A stretch of DNA of 64,000 bases from Streptomyces sp. VRA16 Mangrove soil (GCF_017377775.1 NZ_JAFVLN010000001.1:1116001-1180000); one strand, 5' to 3'. Counted from the stretch's first letter, positions 34,971-44,637 are shown. Translations and numbers: made by a program. Notes: generated by a model not told the origin, from the letters alone.

Positions 34971-36566
34971 TCATGAGGAATCGGCGGCCTTCAGGACCGC
35001 CGCCACCAGCGGCCCCGAGGACTCGCCGCCCCGGCCGGCGCCGCGCATCACGGCGGACGCGGCCAGATCACCGTGCCAGGCGGCGAACCAGCCGTTGGGC
35101 TTCTCCTGCCCGATGACCTCGGCGGAGCCGGTCTTCGCCCCGATGTCGCCGTGCAGCCCGGCCATGGCGCCGGACGCCGAACCGGACGTCGCCGTCGTGT
35201 GCAGCAGATCGCGCAGCTGTGCGTGCGCCGTCGCGTCGAGGGTGCGCCGCGCCGTGGCGAGCGTGCGGTGGTCGACGGACGGCGCGACGAGATACGGCTG
35301 GTGGAACTGTCCCGTGCGGGCCGTGGACACCACGGACGCCATCGTCATCGGGTTCATCCGCACCTCGCCCTGCCCGATGAGGGAGGCCGCCTTCGACGCG
35401 GCGTGCTCGACCGGGACGGCGCCGGGGAACGCGTCGACGCCGACCGACCAGCGCTCCCCGATCCCGAACACGTCACGGGCCTGCCGGGACAGCGCGTCGT
35501 CGGCGATCCTGCCCGCCTGCGTGATGAAGGCCGTGTTGCAGGACGCGGCGAAGCTGCTGCGGAAGGTGCCGCCGACGATGTCGAAGTCGTCGACGTTGTG
35601 GAACTTCCAGCCGCCGTACGAGGCGTTCTTCGGGCAAGGATGGGGCTTGTCCGGGGCGGCCAGCTTCTTCTCCAGGAGCAGCGACGCCGTGATCATCTTC
35701 ATCGTGGAGCCGGGCGCGAGCCGCCCCTCCAGCGCGGTGTCGGGCCCCTGCGGACGGGAGTCGGCGACGGCCAGGATCTCCCCGGTGGACGGCCGCACCA
35801 CCACGAGCGAGGCCCCGGAGCGCAGGGCCACCTCCCGCTCGGCCGCTTTCTGGACGCGTGCGTCGATCGTCGTGCGCACCTTGCCCGGAGCCCCCTCGGG
35901 GACGGCGGCCAGCACGTCACCCCCGGGAGCCCGCAGCTCGACGGCGGGCCTGCCGCCCGCCGCCGCGCCGTACGTCTGCCGCAGCCCTGCCGCGACACGC
36001 GCGAGCGAGGGGAAGGCGCGCAGGTCGAGCGCCCGTCCGTCCCGGTCGAGCGCCCGGACGGGCGCCGAGCTCGTCTCCCGTACGTCGAGCCGGCCGCCGT
36101 CGCCCAGGCGCGGATGCAGCACGGCCGGCCTCCAGTCCACGACCGCCCGGCCGTCGCCGGCGCGCCGCACCACGGTCAGCGCGGAGTCGTACGACACGGG
36201 GGCGTGCGCGCCCTTGAAGGTGAACTCCGCCCGGACGGAGAGCGGGACGCGCGCGCCCTTCGGTGCGCCGGCCGTGAGGTGTACGGGGGTGAGGTGGGCG
36301 CGGTCCCGGTAGTCGCGCAGCGCCGCGGCGGCGGCCGTCGCGTCGTCGGTGCGGTCCGCGGCCTCGTCCGTGTCGCCGTCGGACCACGCCTTCAGGAAAC
36401 CGTCGGTGGCCGAGCGGACCTCCGCCGCCGACAGCGGTCCGGTCCTCGGCTCGGGGTCGCCGGGGGCGACGAGCGCCCAGCCGCCGGCCCCCAGCGCCAC
36501 GGCGGCGACGCAGCCGCCGATCCACAGCGCGCGCTTCCTGCCGGTGCCCTGTCCCTCGTCGCCCAC
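34971..36566 (-). CDS. class B penicillin-binding protein (MecA_N type)
   Basis: 531-residue membrane-anchored DD-transpeptidase. One TM segment (ALWIGGCVAAVALGAGGWAL, about 13-32), an NTF2-like MecA_N domain (about 45-160), a dimerisation part and the transpeptidase domain (about 245-525). All three active motifs are present: STMK (about 292), SCN (about 350) and KTGS (about 483). Streptomyces carry several such non-essential PBPs. ATG at 36566. Divergent from the Tat-exported hydrolase. Confidence 0.93.
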   Translation of the reverse strand: MGDEGQGTGRKRALWIGGCVAAVALGAGGWALVAPGDPEPRTGPLSAAEVRSATDGFLKAWSDGDTDEAADRTDDATAAAAALRDYRDRAHLTPVHLTAGAPKGARVPLSVRAEFTFKGAHAPVSYDSALTVVRRAGDGRAVVDWRPAVLHPRLGDGGRLDVRETSSAPVRALDRDGRALDLRAFPSLARVAAGLRQTYGAAAGGRPAVELRAPGGDVLAAVPEGAPGKVRTTIDARVQKAAEREVALRSGASLVVVRPSTGEILAVADSRPQGPDTALEGRLAPGSTMKMITASLLLEKKLAAPDKPHPCPKNASYGGWKFHNVDDFDIVGGTFRSSFAASCNTAFITQAGRIADDALSRQARDVFGIGERWSVGVDAFPGAVPVEHAASKAASLIGQGEVRMNPMTMASVVSTARTGQFHQPYLVAPSVDHRTLATARRTLDATAHAQLRDLLHTTATSGSASGAMAGLHGDIGAKTGSAEVIGQEKPNGWFAAWHGDLAASAVMRGAGRGGESSGPLVAAVLKAADSS

Positions 36567-36741
36567 GGGCCCTCCGCCCTGTCGAAGCGTTGCTGCTGAC
36601 CCCTCACCGTAGGCAGGTCACGGCGGTGCTTCCCTGTCGGAGTGCGCCGTTCAGGGGCGTGGGCGGCTGGGGGATTTCCCCCAACGGGCAGGGCGGGTCT
36701 GCCGGATGGTGGCGGGTGATCCGTCCGGCCACACTCGGCGC

Positions 36742-37977
36742 ATGGACGTTCACACGACTGCTCCGTCCCGCCGCGCCGTACTGGCCACGGGCGCCGCCCT
36801 GTTGGCACTCGGCGCGACGCCGGGCACGGCCGCCGCCCTGACCGGCACCCGACTTGTACGGCCCCACCTGCCCGCACCGACCGGACCCCACCCCGTGGGC
36901 ATCACGAAACTCCACCTGGTGGACCACGGCCGTCGCGACCCGTGGACGGACGCTCCCGCACGGGAGGTGATGCTCGACGTCCGGTATCCCGCGCGTTCGA
37001 TCGGCGGACACGGCAGGGCGCCGTACATGACACCGGCCGAAGCGGCGGGCTTCGACGCGCTCAACAACTTCCAGGGGCTGCCGTCCGGCCGCGTCGACTG
37101 GGCGGGGATCCGCACCTTCGCCCACACCGCGGCGCCGCTGGACGGGCGGGCGGCGGGGCCCGTGGTCCTCTACTCGCCGGGCGTCCTCGACCCGCGCTGT
37201 CTGGGCACCACCCTCACCGACGAACTCGCCTCGCACGGCTATGTGGTGATCGCCGTGGACCACCCCTACGACGTGTCCGCCGTCGAGTTCCCCGACGGGC
37301 GGGTGGTCCACAGCCGTCTGCCGCAGGAGTTCGCCCGGGCACAGCAGGAGGGCAAGGCCGCCGTGACCGCCCTGCTGAAGAAGACGGCCGCCGTCCGCTT
37401 CGCCGACACCCGCTTCGTTCTCGACGCACTGCCGGCCGCCCTCGCCGACCTGGGCCACTCCTGCACCCGGGCCGGTATGTTCGGCCAGTCGGCGGGCGGC
37501 TTCGCCGCGCTCCAGACGCTCCACGACGACCGCCGGCTCGCCGCGGCGGCGAACCTCGACGGTGTCATCGCCTACGTCCAGGACGACCACGACCCGGGAG
37601 AGCTGTCGACCGTCGCGGCCGAAGGTGTCGACCGGCCGTTCCTGCTGATGGGCAGCGCGGACAACGACCGTACGAACGTCCCCTCCTGGCGCTCCCTGTG
37701 GCGGCACAGCACCGGTTGGCACCGTGACCTCACCCTCCACGGCGCCGAACACGCGACGTACACCGACGCGACGACCCTGCTCCCGCAGATCGCCGCACGC
37801 CTCGACCTGCCGCGCGACACCCTCACCGGATGGGTCGGCACCGTCCGTGCGCACCGGGCCGTCGCCGCCCAGCGCGCCTACCTGACCGCCTTCTTCGACC
37901 GCTGGCTGCGCGGCCGCGACGACGACGGTCTGCTCGACCGGCCGTCGCCGCGCCACCCCGACATCACGTTCGTCTAG
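36742..37977 (+). CDS. Tat-exported alpha/beta hydrolase (PAF-acetylhydrolase-like lipase)
   Basis: 411 residues. The N-terminus SRRAVLATGAALLALG looks like a Tat signal; cleavage near TAAA. The nucleophile elbow is GQSAGG (about residue 253), an Asp lies in LLMGSADNDRT, and a His in LHGAEHATY. Family resemblance to PAF acetylhydrolase-type lipases and Streptomyces exfoliatus-type esterases suggests secreted ester hydrolysis. ATG at 36742 is preferred since an upstream GTG gives no signal. Confidence 0.85.
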   Translation: MDVHTTAPSRRAVLATGAALLALGATPGTAAALTGTRLVRPHLPAPTGPHPVGITKLHLVDHGRRDPWTDAPAREVMLDVRYPARSIGGHGRAPYMTPAEAAGFDALNNFQGLPSGRVDWAGIRTFAHTAAPLDGRAAGPVVLYSPGVLDPRCLGTTLTDELASHGYVVIAVDHPYDVSAVEFPDGRVVHSRLPQEFARAQQEGKAAVTALLKKTAAVRFADTRFVLDALPAALADLGHSCTRAGMFGQSAGGFAALQTLHDDRRLAAAANLDGVIAYVQDDHDPGELSTVAAEGVDRPFLLMGSADNDRTNVPSWRSLWRHSTGWHRDLTLHGAEHATYTDATTLLPQIAARLDLPRDTLTGWVGTVRAHRAVAAQRAYLTAFFDRWLRGRDDDGLLDRPSPRHPDITFV

Positions 37978-37979
37978 CG

Positions 37980-37993
37980 CCCCGGAGCCGGGG
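37980..37993. terminator. short stem-loop between convergent esterase genes
   Basis: CCCCG-gagc-CGGGG lies in the 24-bp gap between the stop codons of the two convergent hydrolase genes. Confidence 0.4.
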
Positions 37994-38001
37994 GCCCGCC
38001 G

Positions 38002-38877
38002 TCACCCCAGGCCGAGCGCGCCCATGGTCCGCTCGGCCATCGCGGACTCGCCCAGGGCGTTGGGGTGCACCGGCACGAAGTTGGTGCCGAACAGGGCGGG
38101 CTCCACCCAGCGCGTCCCACTCGCCTGGCAGGCGTCGTGCCCCTCGGACGCCTGGGAGAAGTCCACGTACGTGGCGCCCGTCTCGTTCGCGGCCCGCTGC
38201 ACCGCGCTATTGAGGTGGGTCTGGATGTCCCGCACGTAAGGAACGTCACCGGAGGCGATCGGCATCTTCACGAAACAGCCCGTCTGCGCCTTCGCCGGCA
38301 TGATCCACGGATAGCCGAGGACGGCGACCCGCGCGTTCGGCGCCTTGTTCCGTACCGCCTGCAGCGCGGCCTTCACCGCCGGGTACGTCTTCGTGTCGAT
38401 GTCGTCGGCGAACGAGCTGCCGTAGTGGTCCTTGCACGGGCTGCCCTGCCCCGCGGTCAGCACCCCGGCGGCGGCGCACGACAGGACCGTGCTGATGAAC
38501 GTGTTGTTGTCGTTGCCGCCTATGGTCAAGGTCACCAGGCGGGTGTCCGCGCCGAGCGCGTCGAGCTGCGGGGCGACCCCCGGGTACTGGGACCCGGCGA
38601 AGTCCTTGGTCTGCGCGCCGCCGCAGGTCACGTCCTTGAGCGTGGCGCCCGTCCGCTCCGCGATCACATGTGGGTAGTTCTTCGTGGAGCGGGCGCACAG
38701 CAGGGCCGCGGACGGGTCGAGCGGCAGCACGCCGGAGGCCGCGCTGTAGCTGTCGCCGAGCGCGACGTAGGGGAGGGGCTGCGGGGTCGCCTGCGCCGGA
38801 GCGGCCAGACCCACCAGGGCGGCGCCGGACGAAACCGCCACCGCCGCGACCCGTCGGGAGAACACACGCTTCGCCAA
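38002..38877 (-). CDS. secreted SGNH/GDSL esterase
   Basis: 291 residues. The signal peptide ends near APAQA (residue 30). Block I GDSYS (about 41-45) holds the Ser nucleophile; block III is GGNDNN (about 118), and the C-terminal VPVHPNALGE gives the His. Six cysteines in the mature protein fit the three disulfides of the Streptomyces scabies-type esterase fold. ATG at 38877 follows GGAGTG. Extracellular lipid or ester hydrolysis is likely. Confidence 0.92.
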   Translation of the reverse strand: MAKRVFSRRVAAVAVSSGAALVGLAAPAQATPQPLPYVALGDSYSAASGVLPLDPSAALLCARSTKNYPHVIAERTGATLKDVTCGGAQTKDFAGSQYPGVAPQLDALGADTRLVTLTIGGNDNNTFISTVLSCAAAGVLTAGQGSPCKDHYGSSFADDIDTKTYPAVKAALQAVRNKAPNARVAVLGYPWIMPAKAQTGCFVKMPIASGDVPYVRDIQTHLNSAVQRAANETGATYVDFSQASEGHDACQASGTRWVEPALFGTNFVPVHPNALGESAMAERTMGALGLG

Positions 38878-39057
38878 CTGTCACTCCTTCGAAACCGGCT
38901 CGGCTCATGGCCAAGTTCCGTACGAGACAGGGGATTTCAGCGCGCTGACAGTTGAAGCTACCGACGAGTTAGAAAACGAGTCAATAGGTGTGCACACAGT
39001 CGCGACCAGGGACGGCCGAGCCGCGGAGTGAGGGATGGGGGAGCCGGGGTCCGGCTC

Positions 39058-39234
39058 TCAGCCCTCGGCGGGCCGTTCGCCCTGCTCGGCTGCGGAGCCG
39101 TGGCCGAAGTCGAGGACGTCCTCGGCGGTGCGCTCGGTCTCCTGCGCCGCCTCGCGTACGACGGTCAGGACGTCACCCTGCTCGTCGACCAGCTGGTCGT
39201 AGATCGGGGCCGGGGCGGTGGACGGTGCGGGCAC
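39058..39234 (-). CDS. small actinobacterial-type protein (58 residues)
   Basis: 58 residues; core IYDQLVDEQGDVLTVVREAA then ETERTAEDVLDF. It looks like a soluble acidic helical protein. The GTG at 39234 has GGAG seven bases upstream, and coding statistics match neighbours. I recall similar short proteins in many streptomycetes but can assign no function. A palindrome (GCAGGTC-G-GACCTGC) lies 25 bp upstream of its start. Confidence 0.6.
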   Translation of the reverse strand: MPAPSTAPAPIYDQLVDEQGDVLTVVREAAQETERTAEDVLDFGHGSAAEQGERPAEG

Positions 39235-39258
39235 GGTGAAACTCCAGGTCGAAGCGGT

Positions 39259-39273
39259 GCAGGTCGGACCTGC
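39259..39273. promoter_or_regulatory. palindrome GCAGGTC-G-GACCTGC
   Basis: Perfect 7-bp arms with a 1-base centre, 25 bp upstream of the 58-residue protein start. A lone CAGGTC half-site is at 39245-39250. Candidate operator for an unknown regulator. Confidence 0.45.
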
Positions 39274-39333
39274 GTCGGGACAAAAGGGGACCCTACGACG
39301 ACGCGCCCGGGTGCGGCCAACCGGGGTGGGGTC

Positions 39334-39530
39334 AGAAGGCACCTTCTCTGTAACTACTAGTATGTACGGTTCCTGTCCGAGCTACGGCCAGTACCTCGGA
39401 GTGCGCCGCGACAGGGGAAAGTTGTAACACCGCAGACTGTTTACTTCTCATTAATGTTGTTGGTATCCCTTGGGGTGTGTCCGAGCCCTGGCCGAATCCC
39501 GGCCCGGCCCTCCCGGAAGGACCCACCCCC
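39334..39530 (+). promoter_or_regulatory. promoter region of the ugp-like operon
   Basis: The 296-bp gap has two small palindromes (AGAAGG-CA-CCTTCT at 39334-39347 and TACTAGTA at 39355-39362) and an AT-rich tract at about 39437-39470 (GTTTACTTCTCATTAATG). The AT-rich tract is the likely core promoter. No PHO box (GTTCACC repeats) was seen. Confidence 0.45.
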
Positions 39531-40499
39531 TTGACCGTCACCGACGCGTCGCGGGGCGGCAGCGCCGCCGCCCCGCCGAGGCCGACGTCCGCACCACCGG
39601 ACGCGGGTCGTCGGGCACGCGCCCGACGACGGCGCCGCGACCATCTCCTCTTCGTCGCGTTCGCCGCCCCCAACTTCTTCTTCCTGCTGGTCTTCGCGTA
39701 CTGGCCGGTGATCTACAACGGCTACCTCAGCCTCACCGACTGGGACATGATCTCCCCGGCCAAGAAGTTCGTCGGCCTGTCCAACTACGCCGACCTGCTC
39801 GCCGACCCGGACTTCCGGGGCACCCTGTGGACCACGGTGCTCTTCGTCGTCGGCATCGTCGTCGGCGGCATGGTCCTGGGCCTGGCCACCGCGCTGCTGC
39901 TCAACCAGAAGCTGCGCGGCACCCGCGCCGTACGCACCCTCACGTTCGCGCCGTACGTCCTGTCGGGCGCGGCCGTCGGCACGTTGTGGCTTTTCGTGTT
40001 CGATCCCAACTACGGTCTGATACGACCCCTGTTGGCGCCGCTCGGCCTGACCGCCCCCGCGATGATGACCGACTCCAAGTGGGCCCTGTTCGGCCTGGTC
40101 GTCGTCTATCTGTGGAAGAACATCGGCTTCGTCGCGGTCGTCTACCTCGCCGGACTCCAGTCGCTGCCGCGCGACGTGTACGAGGCGGCCGCCCTCGACG
40201 GGGCGAGCGCCTGGACGCGGCTGCGCCGCATCACCGTGCCCCTGCTCTCCCCGGTCACCTTCTTCCTCCTGGTCACCTCCGTCATCACCACCTTCCAGGC
40301 CTTCGACGTCATCGCCGTGATGACCGGCGGTGGCCCCGGCACCTCCACGTCGATCCTCAGCTGGTTCATCTACGACCAGGGCTTCCGTGCCTTCGACGCG
40401 GGCCGCTCCGCCGCCGGAGCCATGATCATGTTCGTGGTGCTGCTGCTGATCACCGGCCTCCAGGCCCGCTACCTCGAACGGAAGGTGCACTACCAGTGA
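39531..40499 (+). CDS. ugpA: ABC permease, UgpA-like
   Basis: 322-residue CUT1 permease with six membrane segments from about residue 40. EAA loop: DVYEAAALDGASAWTRLRRI (about 225-245). The TTG at 39531 is chosen because GGAAGGA stands ten bases upstream; a GTG at 39477 lacks a ribosome site. It overlaps the next permease by 4 bp. Assignment as glycerol-3-phosphate/glycerophosphodiester uptake rests on the operon, which ends with a glycerophosphodiesterase. Confidence 0.88.
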   Translation: MTVTDASRGGSAAAPPRPTSAPPDAGRRARARRRRRDHLLFVAFAAPNFFFLLVFAYWPVIYNGYLSLTDWDMISPAKKFVGLSNYADLLADPDFRGTLWTTVLFVVGIVVGGMVLGLATALLLNQKLRGTRAVRTLTFAPYVLSGAAVGTLWLFVFDPNYGLIRPLLAPLGLTAPAMMTDSKWALFGLVVVYLWKNIGFVAVVYLAGLQSLPRDVYEAAALDGASAWTRLRRITVPLLSPVTFFLLVTSVITTFQAFDVIAVMTGGGPGTSTSILSWFIYDQGFRAFDAGRSAAGAMIMFVVLLLITGLQARYLERKVHYQ

Positions 40500-41335
40500 G
40501 CACCCTCGACACCGCGCAGGGCCGCGCCCGCCGGGCGGGCCTGTACGTCCTGCTCGTCCTGGTCGCCGTCATCACAGCGGGCCCCCTGTACTGGCTGGTC
40601 TCCTCGGCCCTGAAGAACAACACGCAGATCTACAGCTATCCGCCGCACTGGATCCCCACCGAGCTGCGCTGGTCGAACTTCACCGACGCCTGGAACGCCG
40701 CCCCCTTCGGACGGTTCTTCCTCAACTCCCTCGTCGTGTCCGTCGTCGGCACCGCCATCGAACTGTGCGCCGCGCTGCTGTGCGCGTACGCCTTCGTCTT
40801 CCTGCCCTTCCCGGGCAAGCGCTGGCTGTTCATGGTGCTGCTCGGCGCGATGATGGTGCCGGGACACGTCACGCTGCTGCCGAACTTCCTCACCATCGCG
40901 CAGCTCGGCTGGGTCAACACCTGGGCCGGACTCATCGCGCCCGGACTCGGCTCGGTCTTCGGCACCTTCCTGCTGCGCCAGCACATGCTGACACTGCCGA
41001 AGGAGATCATGGAGGCGGCCGAACTGGACGGCGCGGGCCATCTGCGCCGCCTGACTCGCGTGGTGCTGCCGATGTCGCGGCCGATGGTCGTCACCGTAGC
41101 CATCGTCGTCATGGTGACGAAGTGGAACGACTTCATCTGGCCGCTCATCGTCACCAGCAGCGCCGACATGCGCACCCTGCCGGTCGGGCTGCTCTTCCTC
41201 AAGAACCAGGAGGGGTACGCGAACTGGGGCGCCATCCTCGCCGGCACGGTGATGGTGATCGTGCCTGTCCTCGTCGTGTTCTTCCTCGCCCAGCGCCACA
41301 TCATCGCCGGACTGACCCAGGGAGCAGGCAAGTGA
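40496..41335 (+). CDS. ugpE: ABC permease, UgpE-like
   Basis: 279-residue CUT1 permease, partner of the upstream permease. Six hydrophobic segments; EAA loop EIMEAAELDGAGHLRRLTRV at about 185-205. GTG start at 40496 and stop overlap both neighbours by 4 bp, indicating translational coupling across the operon. No ATPase gene follows, so a shared ATPase is inferred. Confidence 0.9.
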   Translation: MSTLDTAQGRARRAGLYVLLVLVAVITAGPLYWLVSSALKNNTQIYSYPPHWIPTELRWSNFTDAWNAAPFGRFFLNSLVVSVVGTAIELCAALLCAYAFVFLPFPGKRWLFMVLLGAMMVPGHVTLLPNFLTIAQLGWVNTWAGLIAPGLGSVFGTFLLRQHMLTLPKEIMEAAELDGAGHLRRLTRVVLPMSRPMVVTVAIVVMVTKWNDFIWPLIVTSSADMRTLPVGLLFLKNQEGYANWGAILAGTVMVIVPVLVVFFLAQRHIIAGLTQGAGK

Positions 41336-42675
41336 GCCCCGTGCACATGGGCCGACGCGCCCTGCTCGGCCTCGGCGCGGGCGCCGCCGCCTCCGCGCTC
41401 CTGTCGGCCTGCGGTTCGACGACCGGCACCGTCGCCCAGCCCGCCGGGGCCGTCCCCGCCAAGTACGGGCGGCGCACCCGCGTCGTGCTCTGGTCGACCT
41501 TCGCCGACGTGCCCGGCAAGGCGCTGCAGTCGCTCGCCGACACGTTCAACGCCGGGCAGAACGACATCTACGTGGAGGTCCAGTTCCAGGGCTCTTACGA
41601 CGAGTGCGCGCAGAAGGCCGTGGTCGGACTGCTCGCCGGGCAGGTCCCCGACCTGTGCGTGCTCTCCGACGTCAAGTGGTACAAGTTCTACTTCGGTGAC
41701 GCGCTGGAGAGCTGGGACGGCTACCTCGACCCGGCCTGGATGGACCGCACCTACCAGCCGAAGCTCCTCGCCGAGGGCCGCCTCAAGGACCGCACCTGGT
41801 GGCTGCCGCTCGCCCGCTCCACCCCGCTCTTCTACTACAACCGAACGCTCTTTCAGAAAGCGGGAGTTCCCGACCGCGCGCCCGAGACCTGGGACGAGCT
41901 GTACGACTGGTCCAAGGACATCACCAAGATCAAGGTGAAGGGCAAGCCGGTCGCCCTGGAGGCCTACCAGAAGATCGACGGCGACTGGCAGTTCCAGTGC
42001 TCGGCGTGGCAGTGGGGCGGCGCCTATTCGAAGGGCCTCGACGTCACCATCGACCAAGAGGGCGCGATCGCGGCCGCCGAGTGGCAGCGCCGCCTCATCT
42101 ACCGCGACAAGATCGCGTACATGGCGGACTCCCCGACGAACGACCTCGCCAACCAGCTGATCGCCACCCAGGTGAACTCCACCGGCGGCCTGAAGATGCT
42201 CACCGAGGCGGCGAAGGCCGGCGGCTGGGAGCTCGGCACCGGATTCCTGCCCAGGCAGAAGGAGTTCGGCGTGACGACCGGCGGCGGCGGTCTCGGCATG
42301 TTCAAGCGCACCCCGCACACGCGCAAGCAGGCCGCCGCCGAGTTCGTCCGCTTCCTGGCCCGCCCGGAGAACTCCGCGCAGTGGTCCGTCGACACCGGCT
42401 ACATGCCCGTCGTCCCGGCCGCGACGAAGACTCCGGTCCTTGCGGATCTGATGAAGAAGGATCCGAACGTCAACACCGCGGTGAAGCAACTCCCGTTGAC
42501 CCGCAAGGGCGACCAGGTTCGCATGATGGTGCCGAACGCCAACGTCCAGATCTACACCGGTCTGCAGAACATCTGGTCCGCGAACACGCCCGCCGAGAAG
42601 GCCTTCGCCGCCGTCGCGGAACGCCTGCGCAAGAACGTGGACCGCCACCGCGAGAGCATCGAGGAGCATCTGTGA
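41332..42675 (+). CDS. ugpB: ABC solute-binding lipoprotein, UgpB-like
   Basis: 447 residues. The N-terminus has twin arginines and a lipobox (GRRALLGLGAGAAASALLSA then Cys), suggesting Tat export and lipid anchoring. The SBP family 1 fold is evident, with KWYKFYFGDALESW and WLPLARSTPLFYYN typical of glycerol-3-phosphate binders. Likely binds glycerol-3-phosphate or glycerophosphodiesters; supported by the coupled phosphodiesterase gene. Confidence 0.88.
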   Translation: MSPVHMGRRALLGLGAGAAASALLSACGSTTGTVAQPAGAVPAKYGRRTRVVLWSTFADVPGKALQSLADTFNAGQNDIYVEVQFQGSYDECAQKAVVGLLAGQVPDLCVLSDVKWYKFYFGDALESWDGYLDPAWMDRTYQPKLLAEGRLKDRTWWLPLARSTPLFYYNRTLFQKAGVPDRAPETWDELYDWSKDITKIKVKGKPVALEAYQKIDGDWQFQCSAWQWGGAYSKGLDVTIDQEGAIAAAEWQRRLIYRDKIAYMADSPTNDLANQLIATQVNSTGGLKMLTEAAKAGGWELGTGFLPRQKEFGVTTGGGGLGMFKRTPHTRKQAAAEFVRFLARPENSAQWSVDTGYMPVVPAATKTPVLADLMKKDPNVNTAVKQLPLTRKGDQVRMMVPNANVQIYTGLQNIWSANTPAEKAFAAVAERLRKNVDRHRESIEEHL

Positions 42676-43358
42676 CCCCCCTGACCCCCGGCAGCCGTCC
42701 CCTCGTGTTCGGGCATCGGGGCGCCCGCACCGAGGAGCCGGAGAACACCCTGCGCTCGTTCCGCCGCGCCGCCGAACTCGGCGCCGACGGCATCGAGCTC
42801 GACATCCGGGTCTCCGCCGACGGCCACCTCGTCGTCATCCACGACGCGACCGTCGACCGCACGACGGACGGCGAGGGCGAGGTGGCGTCCCTGACGCTGG
42901 CTCAACTCCGGTCCCTGGACGCCGGATCGGGCGAGCGCATCCCCACCCTGGACGAGGCCCTGGCCGCCTTCCCCGGACACGTCCAGGTGGAGATCAAGGC
43001 CCCGGAAGCCGTACAGGTCCTGGAGTCCCTGCCCGAGCGGGCGGTCCTCACCTCCTTCCACCCGGAGATCCTGGAGGACGCCGCGCGCCGCCTGCCGGCC
43101 GTGGCCCGCGGGCTGATCTCGCACACTCCCGGCGACGAACTCCTGCGCGCCGCGAAGGACCTGGGCGCCGCATGGGTGTGCCCCGAGCGCACCGACGCGC
43201 TCACACCGCGGTTCGTGGCGCGCTGCCACGACGCGGGGCTGCTGGTGGACGCCTGGCCCGCCGCCGACCGCGAACTCATGCGGCTCTTCCGCGGGTTGGG
43301 CGTCGACGCGGTGACGACGGACCACCCGGGCCGCATCGAGGAGTGGCTCGCCCCCTGA
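42672..43358 (+). CDS. glycerophosphodiester phosphodiesterase
   Basis: 228-residue cytoplasmic GDPD, splitting glycerophosphodiesters to glycerol-3-phosphate and alcohol. Catalytic pattern: GHRGARTEEPENT (His/Arg/Glu, about 14-26), ELDIRVSADGHLVVIHD (metal Glu/Asp and second His) and the C-terminal GVDAVTTDHP. It overlaps ugpB by 4 bp. The last 83 bp overlap the antisense end of the MFS gene. Confidence 0.93.
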   Translation: MTPLTPGSRPLVFGHRGARTEEPENTLRSFRRAAELGADGIELDIRVSADGHLVVIHDATVDRTTDGEGEVASLTLAQLRSLDAGSGERIPTLDEALAAFPGHVQVEIKAPEAVQVLESLPERAVLTSFHPEILEDAARRLPAVARGLISHTPGDELLRAAKDLGAAWVCPERTDALTPRFVARCHDAGLLVDAWPAADRELMRLFRGLGVDAVTTDHPGRIEEWLAP

Positions 43359-44619
43359 CCCCCTGGACAGGCCCTGGACGTGGTACCCCGGCCCCCGGAC
43401 CGGCCGGGGTGCCACGCCCCACGCACACCCAGAGCACGAGACCGCCCAGGCTGAACGCGGCCCCGAGCACGCACACGGCGCCCCACCCCGCCACCGCGTA
43501 GAGGGAGGTCGCGGCGATGGCCCCGGCGGCGCTGCCGACCGAGTAGAAGACCATGTACCCGCCGATCAGCCGGCTGCCCGCGTCCGGGTGCAGGGCGTGG
43601 ATCAGCGTCTGGTTGGTGACGTGCACCGCCTGCACGGCGAGATCGAGCAGCACCACCCCGACGACCAGCGCCCACAGCGACGTCCGCGCGAAGGCCAGCG
43701 GCAGCCACGCCAGCGCGAGCAGGGCCAGCGCCGCGCCCGTCGTCCGCCCGGAGTGGCCGTGGTCGCTCAGCCGCCCGGCCGCGGAGGCGGCCAGCGCGCC
43801 GGCCACCCCGATCAGCCCGAGTGCGCCGATCGCGGTGTGGGACCAGGAGTACGGAGCCTCGCTCAGCGGCAGCGCGACGCTGCTCCACAGCGTGCTGAAC
43901 GCGGCGAACACCAGCAGACAGAACGCCGAGCGCAACCTCAGCAGCGGCTCCCGCGCGAACAGGGCGACCGTGGAACGCAGCAGCGGGCCGTACCGGAGGG
44001 CCGGCGCGACCGTGGCGCGGTGGCGCGGCAGGACACGGAACAGGATCACGGCGAGCACGGCGGTGAGCGCCGCCGACGCGAGGTAGACCGACCGCCAGCC
44101 CGCGAGATCGGCCAGCAGCCCGGCCGCGGTACGCGCGAGCAGGATCCCCACCACCACGCCGCCGGTCACCAGGCCGACGATCCGCCCGCGCTCCGCCGGG
44201 GCGGCGAGGGACGCCGCGAACGCCACCAGGGTCTGCGTGACGACCGCGAGCAGCCCCGTCACCGCCGCGCCCGCGAGCAGCACGGTGGCCGTGGGCGCGG
44301 TGCCCACCACGGCCAACGCACCCACCAAAAGGGTCAGTTGGGCCACGACGAGTCGCGTGCGGTCGACCATGTCGCCCAGCGGTACGAGGAAGAAGAGCCC
44401 GAGCCCGTACCCGGCCTGCGTGAGCGTGACCACGCCGCCGACGAGCGCCGGGCTCATCGCGAGGTCGTGCCCGATGGTCACCAGGAGCGGCTGCGCGAAG
44501 TACACGTTGGCGACGGCGGCCCCGCAGGCGACGGCGAACAGGGCGACGAGCCCCCGGGTCAGCGCGAACCCCGTTGCGGCCGTTCCGGCCGGTGCCACCT
44601 CGCACGACGTGCCCGACAT
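43276..44619 (-). CDS. MFS transporter with odd C-terminal extension
   Basis: 447 residues. Twelve predicted membrane segments; the DxxDRTR loop appears as PLGDMVDRTRLV near residue 80. Probably drug or metabolite efflux. The last segment ends at LVLWVCVG; about 46 further residues are Pro/Arg/Gly-rich and run antisense into the GDPD gene, which suggests a lost original stop codon. ATG at 44619 has GGAGG nine bases upstream. Divergent from an HxlR regulator through a shared inverted repeat. Confidence 0.88.
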   Translation of the reverse strand: MSGTSCEVAPAGTAATGFALTRGLVALFAVACGAAVANVYFAQPLLVTIGHDLAMSPALVGGVVTLTQAGYGLGLFFLVPLGDMVDRTRLVVAQLTLLVGALAVVGTAPTATVLLAGAAVTGLLAVVTQTLVAFAASLAAPAERGRIVGLVTGGVVVGILLARTAAGLLADLAGWRSVYLASAALTAVLAVILFRVLPRHRATVAPALRYGPLLRSTVALFAREPLLRLRSAFCLLVFAAFSTLWSSVALPLSEAPYSWSHTAIGALGLIGVAGALAASAAGRLSDHGHSGRTTGAALALLALAWLPLAFARTSLWALVVGVVLLDLAVQAVHVTNQTLIHALHPDAGSRLIGGYMVFYSVGSAAGAIAATSLYAVAGWGAVCVLGAAFSLGGLVLWVCVGRGTPAGPGAGVPRPGPVQGVRGRATPRCGPGGPSSPRRRPTRGRAA

Positions 44620-44637
44620 CGGCACCCACCTCCCCTG

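Noticed and set aside
39437..39470. PHO box in front of the ugp-like operon
   Set aside because: No GTTCACC direct repeats were found; the AT-rich tract only supports a core promoter.
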